A stretch of DNA of 60,769 nt from Actinomycetes bacterium (GTDB lineage Bacteria > Actinomycetota > Actinomycetes > Actinomycetales > Actinomycetaceae). The stretch spans positions 1 to 60,769 of the forward strand of contig JAFAAX010000153.1 of the NCBI GenBank assembly GCA_023426345.1, written 5' to 3'. Shown one piece after another: positions 45,794 through 54,428 of this stretch. The position numbers and the translations under genes are program-made. How positions within the stretch are numbered: the stretch's first letter is position 1; each line of letters starts with the position of its first letter. The notes under the pieces were generated by a model that had not been told where the DNA came from, did not search any database, and was given only the letters and a program-made list of their open reading frames with translations.

Positions 45794-46618
45794 ATGGAGA
45801 CCGTCGTCGACCTCAGGGACGTCACCGTCGTGCGCGGCGGCGCCCGCCTGCTGAATTCCGTCTCGCTGACCACCCACGAGGGCGAGCACTGGGTGGTGGT
45901 CGGCCCCAACGGGGCCGGCAAGACCACGCTGGTGCGCGTCATCGCCGGACGCGAGGCGCCGCGGTCCGGGACGGCGACCGTGCTGGGCGCTGACGTCACG
46001 ACGGCCGATCCCGCGGAGCTGGCGACCCGGATCGGGTTCGCCTCCCAGAGCCTCGGCAGCCGGATCCCCGCCTCGGAGCGCGTGCGCTCCGTCGTCCTGA
46101 CGGCCGCCTGGGGCCAGTCGGTCGGGTACCGGGAGGGCTATGAGGAGGCGGACACGGGCCGGGCCTGGGACCTCATGACCGTGTTCGGCGTCGACGCCCT
46201 GGCGGAGCGGCGGTTCGGCACGTGCTCGGAGGGGGAGCGCCAGCGCGTGCTGCTGGCCCGCGCCCTGATGTCTGACCCGGAGCTCCTCATTCTCGACGAG
46301 CCGACCGCCGGACTGGATCTGGGGGCCCGCGAGCTGCTCGTCGGCGCCCTGGGCGAGATCGCGTCCTCCGCCGCGTCCCCCCAGCTCCTCCTCGTCACCC
46401 ACCAGATCGAGGAGATCGCGCCCGGCTTCACGCATGCGGCCGTCGTCAGCGAGGGCCGCATCCTGGAGGCGGGCCCCATCGAGGAGGTCCTCACGGGCGT
46501 GACGCTGTCGCGGGCCTTCGACCTGCCGTTGACCGCCGGCCGCACCGACGGGCGCTGGTGGGCCCACGGGGTCGGCCCCGCACCGAGGCGGGGCGCCGGC
46601 CCGCGCCACGGGGTCTGA
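45794..46618 (+). CDS. ABC transporter ATP-binding protein
   Basis: A 274-residue single nucleotide-binding domain. Walker A is VVGPNGAGKTTLVRV (residues about 37-51), the signature is CSEGERQRVLLARAL (in place of LSGGQ, with Ser-Glu-Gly), Walker B is LLILDEPTAGLD and the switch His is in LVTHQIEEI. The overall form matches ModF/PhnC-like or unassigned ATPases seen alone in actinobacteria. No permease is adjacent; the NfeD and SPFH genes follow. It is not of the CUT1 sugar type, so it is not the missing ATPase of the chitobiose transporter. Role unknown. Confidence 0.9.
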   Translation: METVVDLRDVTVVRGGARLLNSVSLTTHEGEHWVVVGPNGAGKTTLVRVIAGREAPRSGTATVLGADVTTADPAELATRIGFASQSLGSRIPASERVRSVVLTAAWGQSVGYREGYEEADTGRAWDLMTVFGVDALAERRFGTCSEGERQRVLLARALMSDPELLILDEPTAGLDLGARELLVGALGEIASSAASPQLLLVTHQIEEIAPGFTHAAVVSEGRILEAGPIEEVLTGVTLSRAFDLPLTAGRTDGRWWAHGVGPAPRRGAGPRHGV

Positions 46619-46709
46619 CCGGCCCGTCCCGGGCCCCCGCACCCACCGACCCGTCCGCCCACCGACCCGGCCCGCCCCCGCGGGCCCCGCACCCGAGAAG
46701 GAGATCCTG

Positions 46710-47168
46710 ATGCACGTCGTCTGGTGGTTGGTCGGGGCGCTCGTCCTCGGCATCATCGAGGTCGCCACCGTGGACCTCATCTTCCTCATGCTGGCGATCG
46801 CCGCGCTGTGCGGCGGCGTCGCGTCCCTGCTCGGCCTGGGCCTGCTCGGCCAGGTCATCGTCTTCGCCGTGGCGTCCGTCGTGCTGCTGCTCCTCGTGCG
46901 CCCCTGGGCCAAACGCCACCTCGCGCGCACCACGCCCGACGTCCGCACGAACGCCCAGGGTCTCGTCGGCCAGGAGGCCGTCGCCCTGTCCCGGCTCACC
47001 GGCACGGACGGCCGGGTCCACCTGGCCGGGGACACGTGGTCGGCCCGCACGGTGGACCGCGCCGAGGTCCCCGCCGGCACCCGCGTCCGCGTCATCGCCA
47101 TCGACGGGGCCACCGCCGTGGTCGGCCCCGCCTCCAGCGTCGTCGAACTGCCGCCCGACCAGATCTGA
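46710..47168 (+). CDS. NfeD-family membrane protein
   Basis: A 152-residue short NfeD protein. Three hydrophobic helices (about residues 3-65, WWLVGALVLGIIEVATVDLI and onwards) lead to a C-terminal OB-fold domain (about 80-148; LVGQEAVALSRL, RVRVIAIDGATAVV). NfeD proteins are encoded next to stomatin-type SPFH proteins and work with them in membrane organisation, as here 28 nt downstream. AAGGAG precedes the ATG. The 91-nt gap before it has only GC-rich, Pro-codon-like repeats of CACCGACCCG. Confidence 0.92.
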   Translation: MHVVWWLVGALVLGIIEVATVDLIFLMLAIAALCGGVASLLGLGLLGQVIVFAVASVVLLLLVRPWAKRHLARTTPDVRTNAQGLVGQEAVALSRLTGTDGRVHLAGDTWSARTVDRAEVPAGTRVRVIAIDGATAVVGPASSVVELPPDQI

Positions 47169-47196
47169 TCCCCCTCCCGCGAAAGGGCCGCCCGCC

Positions 47197-48192
47197 ATGC
47201 TCATTGGAAACCTCATCCTCACCGTCGTCCTCATCCTGCTGGTGCTCTTCGTCGTCATCACCGTGGCGCGCGCCATTCAGGTCGTCCCCCAGTCGCGCGC
47301 CCTGGTGGTCGAGCGCCTCGGCAAGTTCCACTCCGTGATGTTCGCTGGACTGCACCTGGTGGTCCCGTTCATCGACCGGATCGCCAGCCGCGTCGATCTG
47401 CGCGAGCAGGTGACCAGCTTCCCGCCCCAGCCCGTCATCACGGCCGACAACGTCGTGGTGTCCATCGACTCGGTGATCTATTACCAGGTCAACGACCCGA
47501 TGCACGCCACCTACGAGATCGCGAACTACATCCAGGCCATCGAGCAGCTCACCGTCACCACGCTGCGCAACGTCATCGGCTCCCTGGACCTCGAGCAGAC
47601 GCTCACCAGCCGCGACCAGATCAACCAGCAGCTGCGCGGCGTCCTCGACGAGGCGACCGGGCGGTGGGGCATCCGCGTCAACCGCGTCGAGCTCAAGGCC
47701 ATCGACCCGCCGCCCACCATCCAGCAGGCCATGGAGCAGCAGCTGCGCGCCGAGCGCGACAAGCGCGCCGCGATCCTCCAGGCCGAGGGCGTCCGCCAGT
47801 CGCAGATCCTCCAGGCCGAGGGCCAGAAGCAGTCGGCGATCCTCAAGGCGGAGGGCGACGCCCAGGCGGCCGTCACCCGCGCCGACGGCGACGCGAAGGC
47901 CATCCAGACGGTCTTCGACGCCATCCACTCCGGCAACCCGACGCCCGACCTGCTCAGCTACCAGTACCTCCAGACGCTCCCGCAGATCGCGCAGGGCAAC
48001 GCCTCGAAGGTGTGGGTGGTCCCCACCGAGCTGACGGCCGCCCTCAACGCGATCTCGCGCGGGTTCGGCGGGGACGGCCCCGCGCCCGCGCCCGCCCCGG
48101 CCTTCCCGACGCCCGCCCCGGCCTTCCCCGAGGCCCCTGAGGCCCCTGAGGCGCCCTCCGGCCCGGTGGATCCCATCGTCGAGGAGGGTTGA
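47197..48192 (+). CDS. SPFH/stomatin-family membrane scaffold protein (QmcA/paraslipin type)
   Basis: A 331-residue protein with one N-terminal membrane helix (about residues 4-27) and an SPFH domain (VPQSRALVVERLGKFH, then LREQVTSFPPQPVITADNVV). A long coiled coil with repeats of ILQAEG and ILKAEGDAQAA (about 185-235) drives oligomerisation. The C-terminal tail is a Pro/Ala repeat (PAPAPAFPTPAPAF), probably flexible. Such proteins form cages or microdomains with NfeD. GAAAGG precedes the ATG. The stop overlaps the glnA2 start by one base. Confidence 0.93.
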   Translation: MLIGNLILTVVLILLVLFVVITVARAIQVVPQSRALVVERLGKFHSVMFAGLHLVVPFIDRIASRVDLREQVTSFPPQPVITADNVVVSIDSVIYYQVNDPMHATYEIANYIQAIEQLTVTTLRNVIGSLDLEQTLTSRDQINQQLRGVLDEATGRWGIRVNRVELKAIDPPPTIQQAMEQQLRAERDKRAAILQAEGVRQSQILQAEGQKQSAILKAEGDAQAAVTRADGDAKAIQTVFDAIHSGNPTPDLLSYQYLQTLPQIAQGNASKVWVVPTELTAALNAISRGFGGDGPAPAPAPAFPTPAPAFPEAPEAPEAPSGPVDPIVEEG

Positions 48193-49529
48193 TGGAGCGC
48201 CAGCAGGACCACGTCCTGCGCGAGGTCGCCGACCAGGGGATCCGTTTCGTCCGCCTGTGGTTCACCGACGTCGCGGGCACTCTGAAGTCCGTGGCCGTGG
48301 ACCCCGGCGAGCTGGAGGACGCCTTCAACGAGGGGATCGGCTTCGACGGGTCGGCGATCGAGGGGCTCACCCGCATCCAGGAGTCCGACATGCTGCTGCG
48401 CCCGGACGCCCGGACGTTCCAGCTGCTGCCCTGGCGGGGCAGCGAGGACCCCGTGGCGCGGATGTTCTGCGACGTGCTCACCCCCGACGGGCGGCAGGCG
48501 CCCTCGGATCCGCGCGGGGTGCTCGAGCGCACCGTCGCCCGGGCCGCGGACATGGGGTTCACCGTGATGGTCCACCCCGAGATCGAGTTCTACCTGTTCC
48601 AGCCGCCCGTGACGCCCGAGCACCTCGTGCCCATCGACGCCGCGGGCTACTTCGACCACACCGCCCGCGGGCATTCCAACGACTTCCGGCGCCGCGCGGT
48701 GCGGATGCTGGAGGACATGGACATCGCCGTGGAGTTCTCCCACCACGAAGGCGGCCCCGGCCAGAACGAGATCGACCTGCGCGCCGTCGACGTGGTGAGC
48801 GCCGCCGACAACATCATGAGCGCCCGCACCGTCATCGAGGAGGTGGCGCTGGGGGAGGACATCGTCGCCTCGTTCATGCCCAAGCCGTTCATCGACCGGC
48901 CCGGGTCGGGCATGCACACGCACCTGTCCCTGTTCGAGGGCGGCGAGAACGCCTTCTACGACGCCTCGGGCCAGTACCAGCTGTCCGCCACGGGGCGGCA
49001 CTTCATCGCGGGCCTGCTGGCCCACGCCCGCGAGATCTGCGCGATCACGAACCAGCACGTCAACTCCTACAAGCGGCTGTGGGGAGGCGGGGAGGCGCCC
49101 TCGTTCGTGTGCTGGGGCCACAACAACCGCTCCGCGCTGGTGCGGGTGCCCGTCTACAAGCCGGCGAAGCGCCAGTCCGCGCGCATCGAGTACCGCGCGC
49201 TCGACCCGGCGGCGAACCCCTACCTGGCGTTCGCGGTGCTCATCGCCGCAGGCCTGGACGGCATCGAGCAGCGCCTGGACCTGGAGCCCGAGGCCGAGGA
49301 CAACGTGTGGGACCTCTCCGAGCGCGAGCGCCGCGTGCTCGGCATCGAGCCGCTGCCGGGCTCTCTGGAGGAGGCCGCCGTCGCGATGCGGGGCTCGGAC
49401 CTGGTGGCGTCGACGCTGGGGGAGGCCGTCTTCGACTTCGTCCTGCGCGACCACGAGAAGGAGTGGCGCGAGTACCAGGAGCAGGTGACGCCCCAGGAGA
49501 TCCGCCGCTTCCTCAAGGTGACGGGATGA
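48192..49529 (+). CDS. glnA2: Type I glutamine synthetase, GlnA2-like
   Basis: A 445-residue glutamine synthetase (ATP, glutamate and ammonia to glutamine). Seen: LWFTDVAGTLKS, IGFDGSAIEGL, MVHPEIEFYLF with metal-binding Glu residues, EGGPGQNEIDLR, GSGMHTHLSLF and ARIEYRALDPAANPYLAF. The Tyr that GlnE adenylylates in GlnA1 (NLYDLP) is Trp373 here (NVWDLSERE), so this enzyme should not be regulated that way, a property known for the GlnA2 group. It precedes glnE with a 4-nt overlap, as glnA2-glnE in M. tuberculosis. The ATG at 48192 overlaps the SPFH stop. Confidence 0.94.
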   Translation: MERQQDHVLREVADQGIRFVRLWFTDVAGTLKSVAVDPGELEDAFNEGIGFDGSAIEGLTRIQESDMLLRPDARTFQLLPWRGSEDPVARMFCDVLTPDGRQAPSDPRGVLERTVARAADMGFTVMVHPEIEFYLFQPPVTPEHLVPIDAAGYFDHTARGHSNDFRRRAVRMLEDMDIAVEFSHHEGGPGQNEIDLRAVDVVSAADNIMSARTVIEEVALGEDIVASFMPKPFIDRPGSGMHTHLSLFEGGENAFYDASGQYQLSATGRHFIAGLLAHAREICAITNQHVNSYKRLWGGGEAPSFVCWGHNNRSALVRVPVYKPAKRQSARIEYRALDPAANPYLAFAVLIAAGLDGIEQRLDLEPEAEDNVWDLSERERRVLGIEPLPGSLEEAAVAMRGSDLVASTLGEAVFDFVLRDHEKEWREYQEQVTPQEIRRFLKVTG

Positions 49530-52498
49530 CGGGTCCCGCACCGTCCCTGGGCCGCGACGACTCGGCGGGGCTGCGCGCGGCCGGATTCGTCGAGGTGTCG
49601 CGCGTGCCCGGCCTGCTCGATGCGCTCCCCGGCCCGTGGGAGCCGTGGCTGCGGGCCTGCGCGGGGACCGCCGGGCCCGACGAGGCGCTGCTCCAGTCGG
49701 TCCGGCTCGCGGAGGCCGCGCCGGACCTGGCCGCGCGCCTCATCGACGAGGGCGGCCGCCCGCTCGAGCGGGTGCTCGGCGTGCTCGGGGGCTCCCGCGC
49801 GCTCGGGGACCTCCTGATCAGTCATCCCGACCGGGCCGGCGCCCTGTGGGAGGATCCGGGCGACGCGCGGGAGGCGCTGCTCGACGCGGTGGGCGCCGCG
49901 GCGGATGGCGGGTCCCCGGCGGTGGCCGCGGCAGGGGCGACGGCCGACGATCTGCGACGCGCCTACCGGCGGGTGCTGCTGGACATCGCGGGCGACGACC
50001 TCACGGCGGAGGACCCGGTGGCCCTCATGCCGGACACGGGGCGGCGCCTCTCGGACCTGGCGGACGCGGCCCTGGAGGCGGCGCTGGCGCTGGCGCGCCG
50101 CGACACCGACCCGGAGGGGCGGGTGCGCCTGGCGATCATCGCGATGGGCAAGACGGGGGCGCGCGAGCTCAACTACGTCTCCGACGTGGACGTCGTGTAC
50201 GTGGCCGAGGCGGGTCCGGGCGGCGTGGCGGAACGCGAGGTCGTCGAGGTCGGGACGCGGTTGGCGGCGCTGGCCGCCCAGGCCTGTTCGGGGCCGGGCG
50301 CGGAGCCGCCGCTGTGGGCGGTCGACGCGGCGCTGCGCCCGGAGGGCCGCGACGGCGCCCTCGTGCGGACCCTCGACTCCTACGCGGCCTACTACGCGAC
50401 ATGGGCGCAGACCTGGGAGTACCAGGCGCTGCTCAAGGCGCGGACGGCGGCGGGGGACCGCAAGCTCGGCGCGCGCTTCGAGGAGCAGACGGCCCCCCTG
50501 GTGTGGAGCGCGGCGGGGCGCCCCGGGTTCGTCGAGAACGCGCGCGCGATGCGCACGCGCGTCGAGGAGAACATCCCGCGTTCGGAGGTCGACCGCGAGC
50601 TCAAACTCGGCCCCGGGGGCCTGCGCGACGTCGAGTTCACCGTCCAACTGCTGCAGTTGGTCCACGGGCGCACCGATCCGGCACTGCGGGTGCGCGACAC
50701 GGTGGGGGCGCTGTCCGCGCTGAGCGCTGGCGGATACGTCGGGCGCCGCCAGGCGGCCGAGCTGACGCGCGCCTACTGCTTCCTGCGCACGGTCGAGCAT
50801 CGCGCGCAGCTGTGGCGGATGCGGCGCACGCACCTGGTGCCGACCGCCGAGGCGGAGTTGCGCGCGATGGGCCGCTCGATCGACGCCGCGGCCTTCCCCT
50901 CCGCGGAGGCGCTCCTCGAGGAGCTGACGCGCGTGCGCACCCGCGTGCGGGCCCTCCACGAGGACGTCTTCTACCGGCCGATCGTGGCGGCCACGGCGGG
51001 GCTGAGCCCCGACGAGGCGGCCCTGGACCGCGACGCCGCGATCGCCCGCCTGGCGGCGGTCGGCTACGTCGACCCGGCGGGCGCGCTCGGGCACATCACG
51101 GCGCTGACGGCCGGCGCCTCCCGACGCGCGACGATCCAGCGCCACCTGCTGCCCGTGTTCATCTCGTGGCTGGCCGACGGCGCGGACCCGGATCTCGGGC
51201 TGCTCAGCTTCCGGTCCCTGTCCGAGCAGATCGGGGACTCGCACTGGTATCTCTCACTGCTGCGCGACTCGGGGGTGGCCGCGAGCCGGCTGTGCCGCCT
51301 GCTCTCGGGCTCGCGGTGGATCGGGGACGCCCTGTCGCGGCGCCCCGAGGCCATCGCGTGGCTCGACGACGAGGAGCTGCTGTCCGCCCTGCCCGTCGAG
51401 CGGCTGCGCACGGAGGTCCGCGCGCTGGTCGGACGCCACCCCGATCCCGCCACGGCCGCCGAGCGGGTCCGCTTCGTGCGCTCCCGGGAGCTCACGCGCG
51501 CCGGCATGGCGGACGGCCTGTCGGGCGTGCGTCCGGTGAGGCGCGCGATCTCGGACGCCGCGGACGTCGCCCTGGAGGGGGCGCTCGCCATCGCCCAGCG
51601 CCAGGACGAGGTCGAGCACGGCGCCCGGCTGGCCGACGTCGCGCTGATCGCGATGGGCCGCTTCGGGGGACGCGAGTCCTCCTACGCCTCCGACGCCGAC
51701 GTCCTGGCCGTGCACCGCCCGGCGCCGGGCGTGGAGGACGCCGCGGCGGCGGCCGCGGCGGCGCGGGTCGTCGCGAACGTCCGCCAGCTGCTCGGGCGGC
51801 CGACCTCGCAGCTCAACCTCCTCGTGGACGCCGATCTGAGGCCCGAGGGCCGATCCGGCCCCGTGACGCGCACGGTCGGCTCCTACCAGGAGTACTACGA
51901 GGGGTGGGCCTCGCCCTGGGAGCATCAGGCGCTGCTGCGGGCGCGGGGCGCCGCCGGCCCGCCGGATCTCATCGGCCAGTTCATGGCGGTCATCGACCCG
52001 ATCCGCTACCGGTGGACGCCCTCGTCGGAGGACCTGCGGACGATTCGCCTGCTCAAGGCCCGCATGGAGAACGAGCGGCTGCCGCGCGGAGCCGATCCCG
52101 CCCGCCACGTCAAACTGGGTCCCGGCGGGCTCACCGACGTCGAGTGGGTCGTCCAGCTCCTCCAGCTCCGCCACGCCGCCGAGCTTCCGGGGCTGCGGGA
52201 GACCTCGACGATGGAGGCCCTGGGCGCGGCCGAGGAAGCGGGGCTGCTCGCGCCCGCGGATGCGGACGTCCTGCGCGAGGCCTGGTCCCTGGCCTCCCGG
52301 ATCCGAGCCGGCAACGTGCTGGCCACCGGCCGGATGTCAGGGGCCAAGCTCGACTCGCTGCCGCTGGACGGGCGCGAGCACGTCGCGCTCGCGCGCCTGC
52401 TCGGGTACGCGGCCGGGGCGGAGGAGCAGGTGGACGAGGACTGGCGTCGTGCGGCGCGGCGCTCGCGCGCGGTGATGGAGAGGGTGTTCTGGGAGTGA
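49526..52498 (+). CDS. glnE: Bifunctional glutamine synthetase adenylyltransferase/deadenylase
   Basis: GlnE attaches AMP to, and removes it from, glutamine synthetase in answer to nitrogen status. The 990-residue protein has two nucleotidyltransferase domains. The N-terminal removing domain has IAMGKTGARELNYVSDVDVV near residue 210, and the C-terminal adding domain has MGRFGGRESSYASDADVLAV near residue 711. Each is followed by a DxxLRPEGRDG or DADLRPEGRSG segment and an ELKLGPGGLRDVEF or VKLGPGGLTDVEW segment. Its likely target is another, Tyr-bearing glutamine synthetase outside this window. The start overlaps glnA2 (ATGA). Confidence 0.96.
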   Translation: MTGPAPSLGRDDSAGLRAAGFVEVSRVPGLLDALPGPWEPWLRACAGTAGPDEALLQSVRLAEAAPDLAARLIDEGGRPLERVLGVLGGSRALGDLLISHPDRAGALWEDPGDAREALLDAVGAAADGGSPAVAAAGATADDLRRAYRRVLLDIAGDDLTAEDPVALMPDTGRRLSDLADAALEAALALARRDTDPEGRVRLAIIAMGKTGARELNYVSDVDVVYVAEAGPGGVAEREVVEVGTRLAALAAQACSGPGAEPPLWAVDAALRPEGRDGALVRTLDSYAAYYATWAQTWEYQALLKARTAAGDRKLGARFEEQTAPLVWSAAGRPGFVENARAMRTRVEENIPRSEVDRELKLGPGGLRDVEFTVQLLQLVHGRTDPALRVRDTVGALSALSAGGYVGRRQAAELTRAYCFLRTVEHRAQLWRMRRTHLVPTAEAELRAMGRSIDAAAFPSAEALLEELTRVRTRVRALHEDVFYRPIVAATAGLSPDEAALDRDAAIARLAAVGYVDPAGALGHITALTAGASRRATIQRHLLPVFISWLADGADPDLGLLSFRSLSEQIGDSHWYLSLLRDSGVAASRLCRLLSGSRWIGDALSRRPEAIAWLDDEELLSALPVERLRTEVRALVGRHPDPATAAERVRFVRSRELTRAGMADGLSGVRPVRRAISDAADVALEGALAIAQRQDEVEHGARLADVALIAMGRFGGRESSYASDADVLAVHRPAPGVEDAAAAAAAARVVANVRQLLGRPTSQLNLLVDADLRPEGRSGPVTRTVGSYQEYYEGWASPWEHQALLRARGAAGPPDLIGQFMAVIDPIRYRWTPSSEDLRTIRLLKARMENERLPRGADPARHVKLGPGGLTDVEWVVQLLQLRHAAELPGLRETSTMEALGAAEEAGLLAPADADVLREAWSLASRIRAGNVLATGRMSGAKLDSLPLDGREHVALARLLGYAAGAEEQVDEDWRRAARRSRAVMERVFWE

Positions 52499-53211
52499 GA
52501 CTGGTGTTGGTGCGCCACGGGGAGACGACGGCCAACGTGCGCGGGTGCCTGGACACGGGGCGCCCGGGCGCGTCACTCACTGCGCGCGGGCGCGCACAGG
52601 CCCGCGCGCTGGCCGAGCGATGGCCGGACCTCGCGGGGGACGCGCCCACGATCGTCGCGGTGTCGCCCCTGGCGCGGACGCGGCAGACCGCGGGGCCGCT
52701 GCTGGCCCGCTACGGCGTCAGCCCGCTCATCCGCCCCGGGGCGCGGGAGATCCTCGCCGGGGATCTGGAGATGAACGGCGACCGGCCGTCGGAGATCCGG
52801 TACGGGCAGGTGGTGAGCGCCTGGGCCTGCGGAGGCTTCGACGTCCGCATGCCCGGCGGGGAGACCGGCGCTCACGTGCTGGCCCGCGCGCTGGCCGTCG
52901 TCGACGAGGTCCTGCGCCGAGCCGGGCAACGCGCCGGCGGCAACGGCATCGGGGTCATTGTGGCGCACGGCTCGGTGCTGAGGACCCTGGCGCCCTTCCT
53001 GGCCGCGGACCTTCCGGGCCGGCTCGCCGCGGCGCATCCGCTGGACAACGCCCACACGGCGGTGCTCGAGGCGGACGTGCCCCTGCCGGACGGGCGGGCC
53101 GCCGCCGGGGCGGCGGGCTCGACGCGGGCGAGCGCCTGGTCGTGGGAGGGCCGGTTCCACGCGCTGACGTGGGACGAGCGGCCGCCCTCGCAGTGGTCCT
53201 CCCGTGGGTGA
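52495..53211 (+). CDS. Histidine phosphatase family protein (phosphoglycerate mutase-like)
   Basis: A 238-residue cytoplasmic phosphatase of the histidine phosphatase superfamily. The catalytic LVRHGET is at residues 4-10, the conserved Arg in SPLARTRQTA near residue 60, the Glu in MPGGETG near 120 and the second His in VIVAHGSVL near 158. Members act on phosphosugars, acid phosphates or cell-wall precursors, and the substrate cannot be told here. The GTG overlaps the glnE stop (GTGA) and its end overlaps the GNAT gene by 8 nt. Confidence 0.9.
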   Translation: MRLVLVRHGETTANVRGCLDTGRPGASLTARGRAQARALAERWPDLAGDAPTIVAVSPLARTRQTAGPLLARYGVSPLIRPGAREILAGDLEMNGDRPSEIRYGQVVSAWACGGFDVRMPGGETGAHVLARALAVVDEVLRRAGQRAGGNGIGVIVAHGSVLRTLAPFLAADLPGRLAAAHPLDNAHTAVLEADVPLPDGRAAAGAAGSTRASAWSWEGRFHALTWDERPPSQWSSRG

Positions 53212-53905
53212 GCCGGGCGTCGCCGGGGCGGCGGCCGACGGCGCGTTGGCGACGGACCGCCTGGTCCTCACGCCGCTCGTCGAGTCCGACGCCGACGCGC
53301 TGTTCGCGCTGGAGTCCGACGCCCGGACCTGGCGGCACTTCCCGATGGGGAGTTGGACGGATCCGCGCCAGGCCGCGTCCTTCGTGCGCATGTCCCGCGC
53401 GTCCTTCGCCCGCACGGGCCTGGGGCAGTACGCGGTCCGCGAGGCGGACGGCGGCCGGATGATCGGGGGCGTCGGCGTCTTCGCGATGGCCGGCGACGCC
53501 CGGGCGCGCGAAGACGCGGTCCTGCAGGTCGTCCAGGGGCCGGCCGACGCGGGCCCGGCGGCGGGCCTGCCGGGCTTCTGCCTGCTCAACATCGGATGGC
53601 GGATGGAGCCGGAGGCGTGGGGGAGGGGGCTGGCGACGGAGGCGGCCCGCGCCGTCGCCGACCGCGCTCGGTCCGCGTGGCCGTCCGTGCCGCTGACGGC
53701 GTGCGTCCTGTCGACGAATCCGGGGTCGGCGGCCGTGTGCCGCCACCTGGGGCTGCGGGTGCTGTGGACCGGCGTCACGGGGGAGGCGTTGCGGGTGCGC
53801 CTCAGCGTGCCCCCCGTCCAGGGCGGGGCGTCGTGCGTGCGGTGGTTCTTCGCGGACCGCGCCGTCGACCCGGCCCTCGTCGCCGCGCGGGTCCGCGCCC
53901 TCTGA
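53204..53905 (+). CDS. GNAT-family N-acetyltransferase (RimJ-like)
   Basis: A 233-residue acetyltransferase with an N-terminal TDRLVLTPLVESDADALFAL and the acetyl-CoA motif WGRGLATEAARAVADRA (about residues 142-158), then TNPGSAAVCRHLGLRV. This is the RimJ/RimL-type arrangement used to acetylate protein N termini or small molecules. The target is unknown. It starts at a GTG inside the end of the phosphatase gene (8-nt overlap). It is the last gene of the glnA2-glnE series and runs into the inverted-repeat element. Confidence 0.85.
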   Translation: MGEPGVAGAAADGALATDRLVLTPLVESDADALFALESDARTWRHFPMGSWTDPRQAASFVRMSRASFARTGLGQYAVREADGGRMIGGVGVFAMAGDARAREDAVLQVVQGPADAGPAAGLPGFCLLNIGWRMEPEAWGRGLATEAARAVADRARSAWPSVPLTACVLSTNPGSAAVCRHLGLRVLWTGVTGEALRVRLSVPPVQGGASCVRWFFADRAVDPALVAARVRAL

Positions 53906-53925
53906 TCCGTACTCTCTGATCCGCA

Positions 53926-54424
53926 CCCTGCCCCGCTCGGCCCTCTCCTCCTCGCGACTTCGGTCCTCTTTCCCCGCGAGTTCGGTTCCCTTTCCCCGCG
54001 AGTTCGGTCCCCATGCCGGCTGACGAGGGTGGCGCCGGCTGTGCCCGGCGCACGTGGTTGAGTCTTCTGTCGTGAGGTCTCGGCACGCGAACGCCCCCGG
54101 CCACGAGACCTCGTGTCACAGGTACCGGTCTCGGCGGCGTGCGGCGACCGGGCTTCCAGGGTGCGCGCGTGTTCGTGCAGGTCACAGGTTCGGTGCTCAT
54201 AGCCTCTCGGCGGGCCGGTGCTCGAGACCGGTACCTATGGCGGGCCCGTGCATGCCTGCCTTCGAAACCGGTGCCTGTGGCAGGTGTGCGGGGTGCATGG
54301 GGGCGATGGCGGTGCCGCCGCCCTCGTCAGCCGGCATGGGGACCGAACTCGCGGGGAAAGGGAACCGAACTCGCGGGGAAAGAGGACCGAAGTCGCGAGG
54401 AGGAGAGGGCCGAGCGGGGCAGGG
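53926..54424. repeat. Non-coding inverted-repeat element: perfect 104-bp arms around a 291-bp core
   Basis: The left arm (53926-54029) and right arm (54321-54424) are exact reverse complements over 104 bp. Each arm has three units 22 bp apart: GCGAsTTCGGT at 53954, 53976 and 53998, and ACCGAAsTCGC at 54342, 54364 and 54386. Each arm ends inwards in CATGCCGGCTGACGAGGG. The core (54030-54320) has its own nested repeats: ACAGGTACCGGTCTCG (54118-54133) against 54223-54238 (15/16) and 54263-54278 (14/16), plus GAGGTCTCG (54074-54082) against CGAGACCTC (54104-54112). No transposase or plausible gene is present. It lies between the convergent GNAT and 75-residue-protein genes. The transcript from either side could fold into a very long hairpin. 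Confidence 0.9.
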
Positions 54425-54428
54425 CGCG

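Noticed and set aside
45794..46618. ABC ATPase as the missing energy unit of the sugar transporter
   Set aside because: It lacks the C-terminal regulatory domain of MsiK/MalK-type ATPases and is only 274 residues long.
53901..53926. Direct repeat TCTGATCCGTAC / TCTGATCCGCAC at the left edge of the inverted element as a target-site duplication
   Set aside because: Both copies are on the same side of the element; no matching sequence is found at the right edge.
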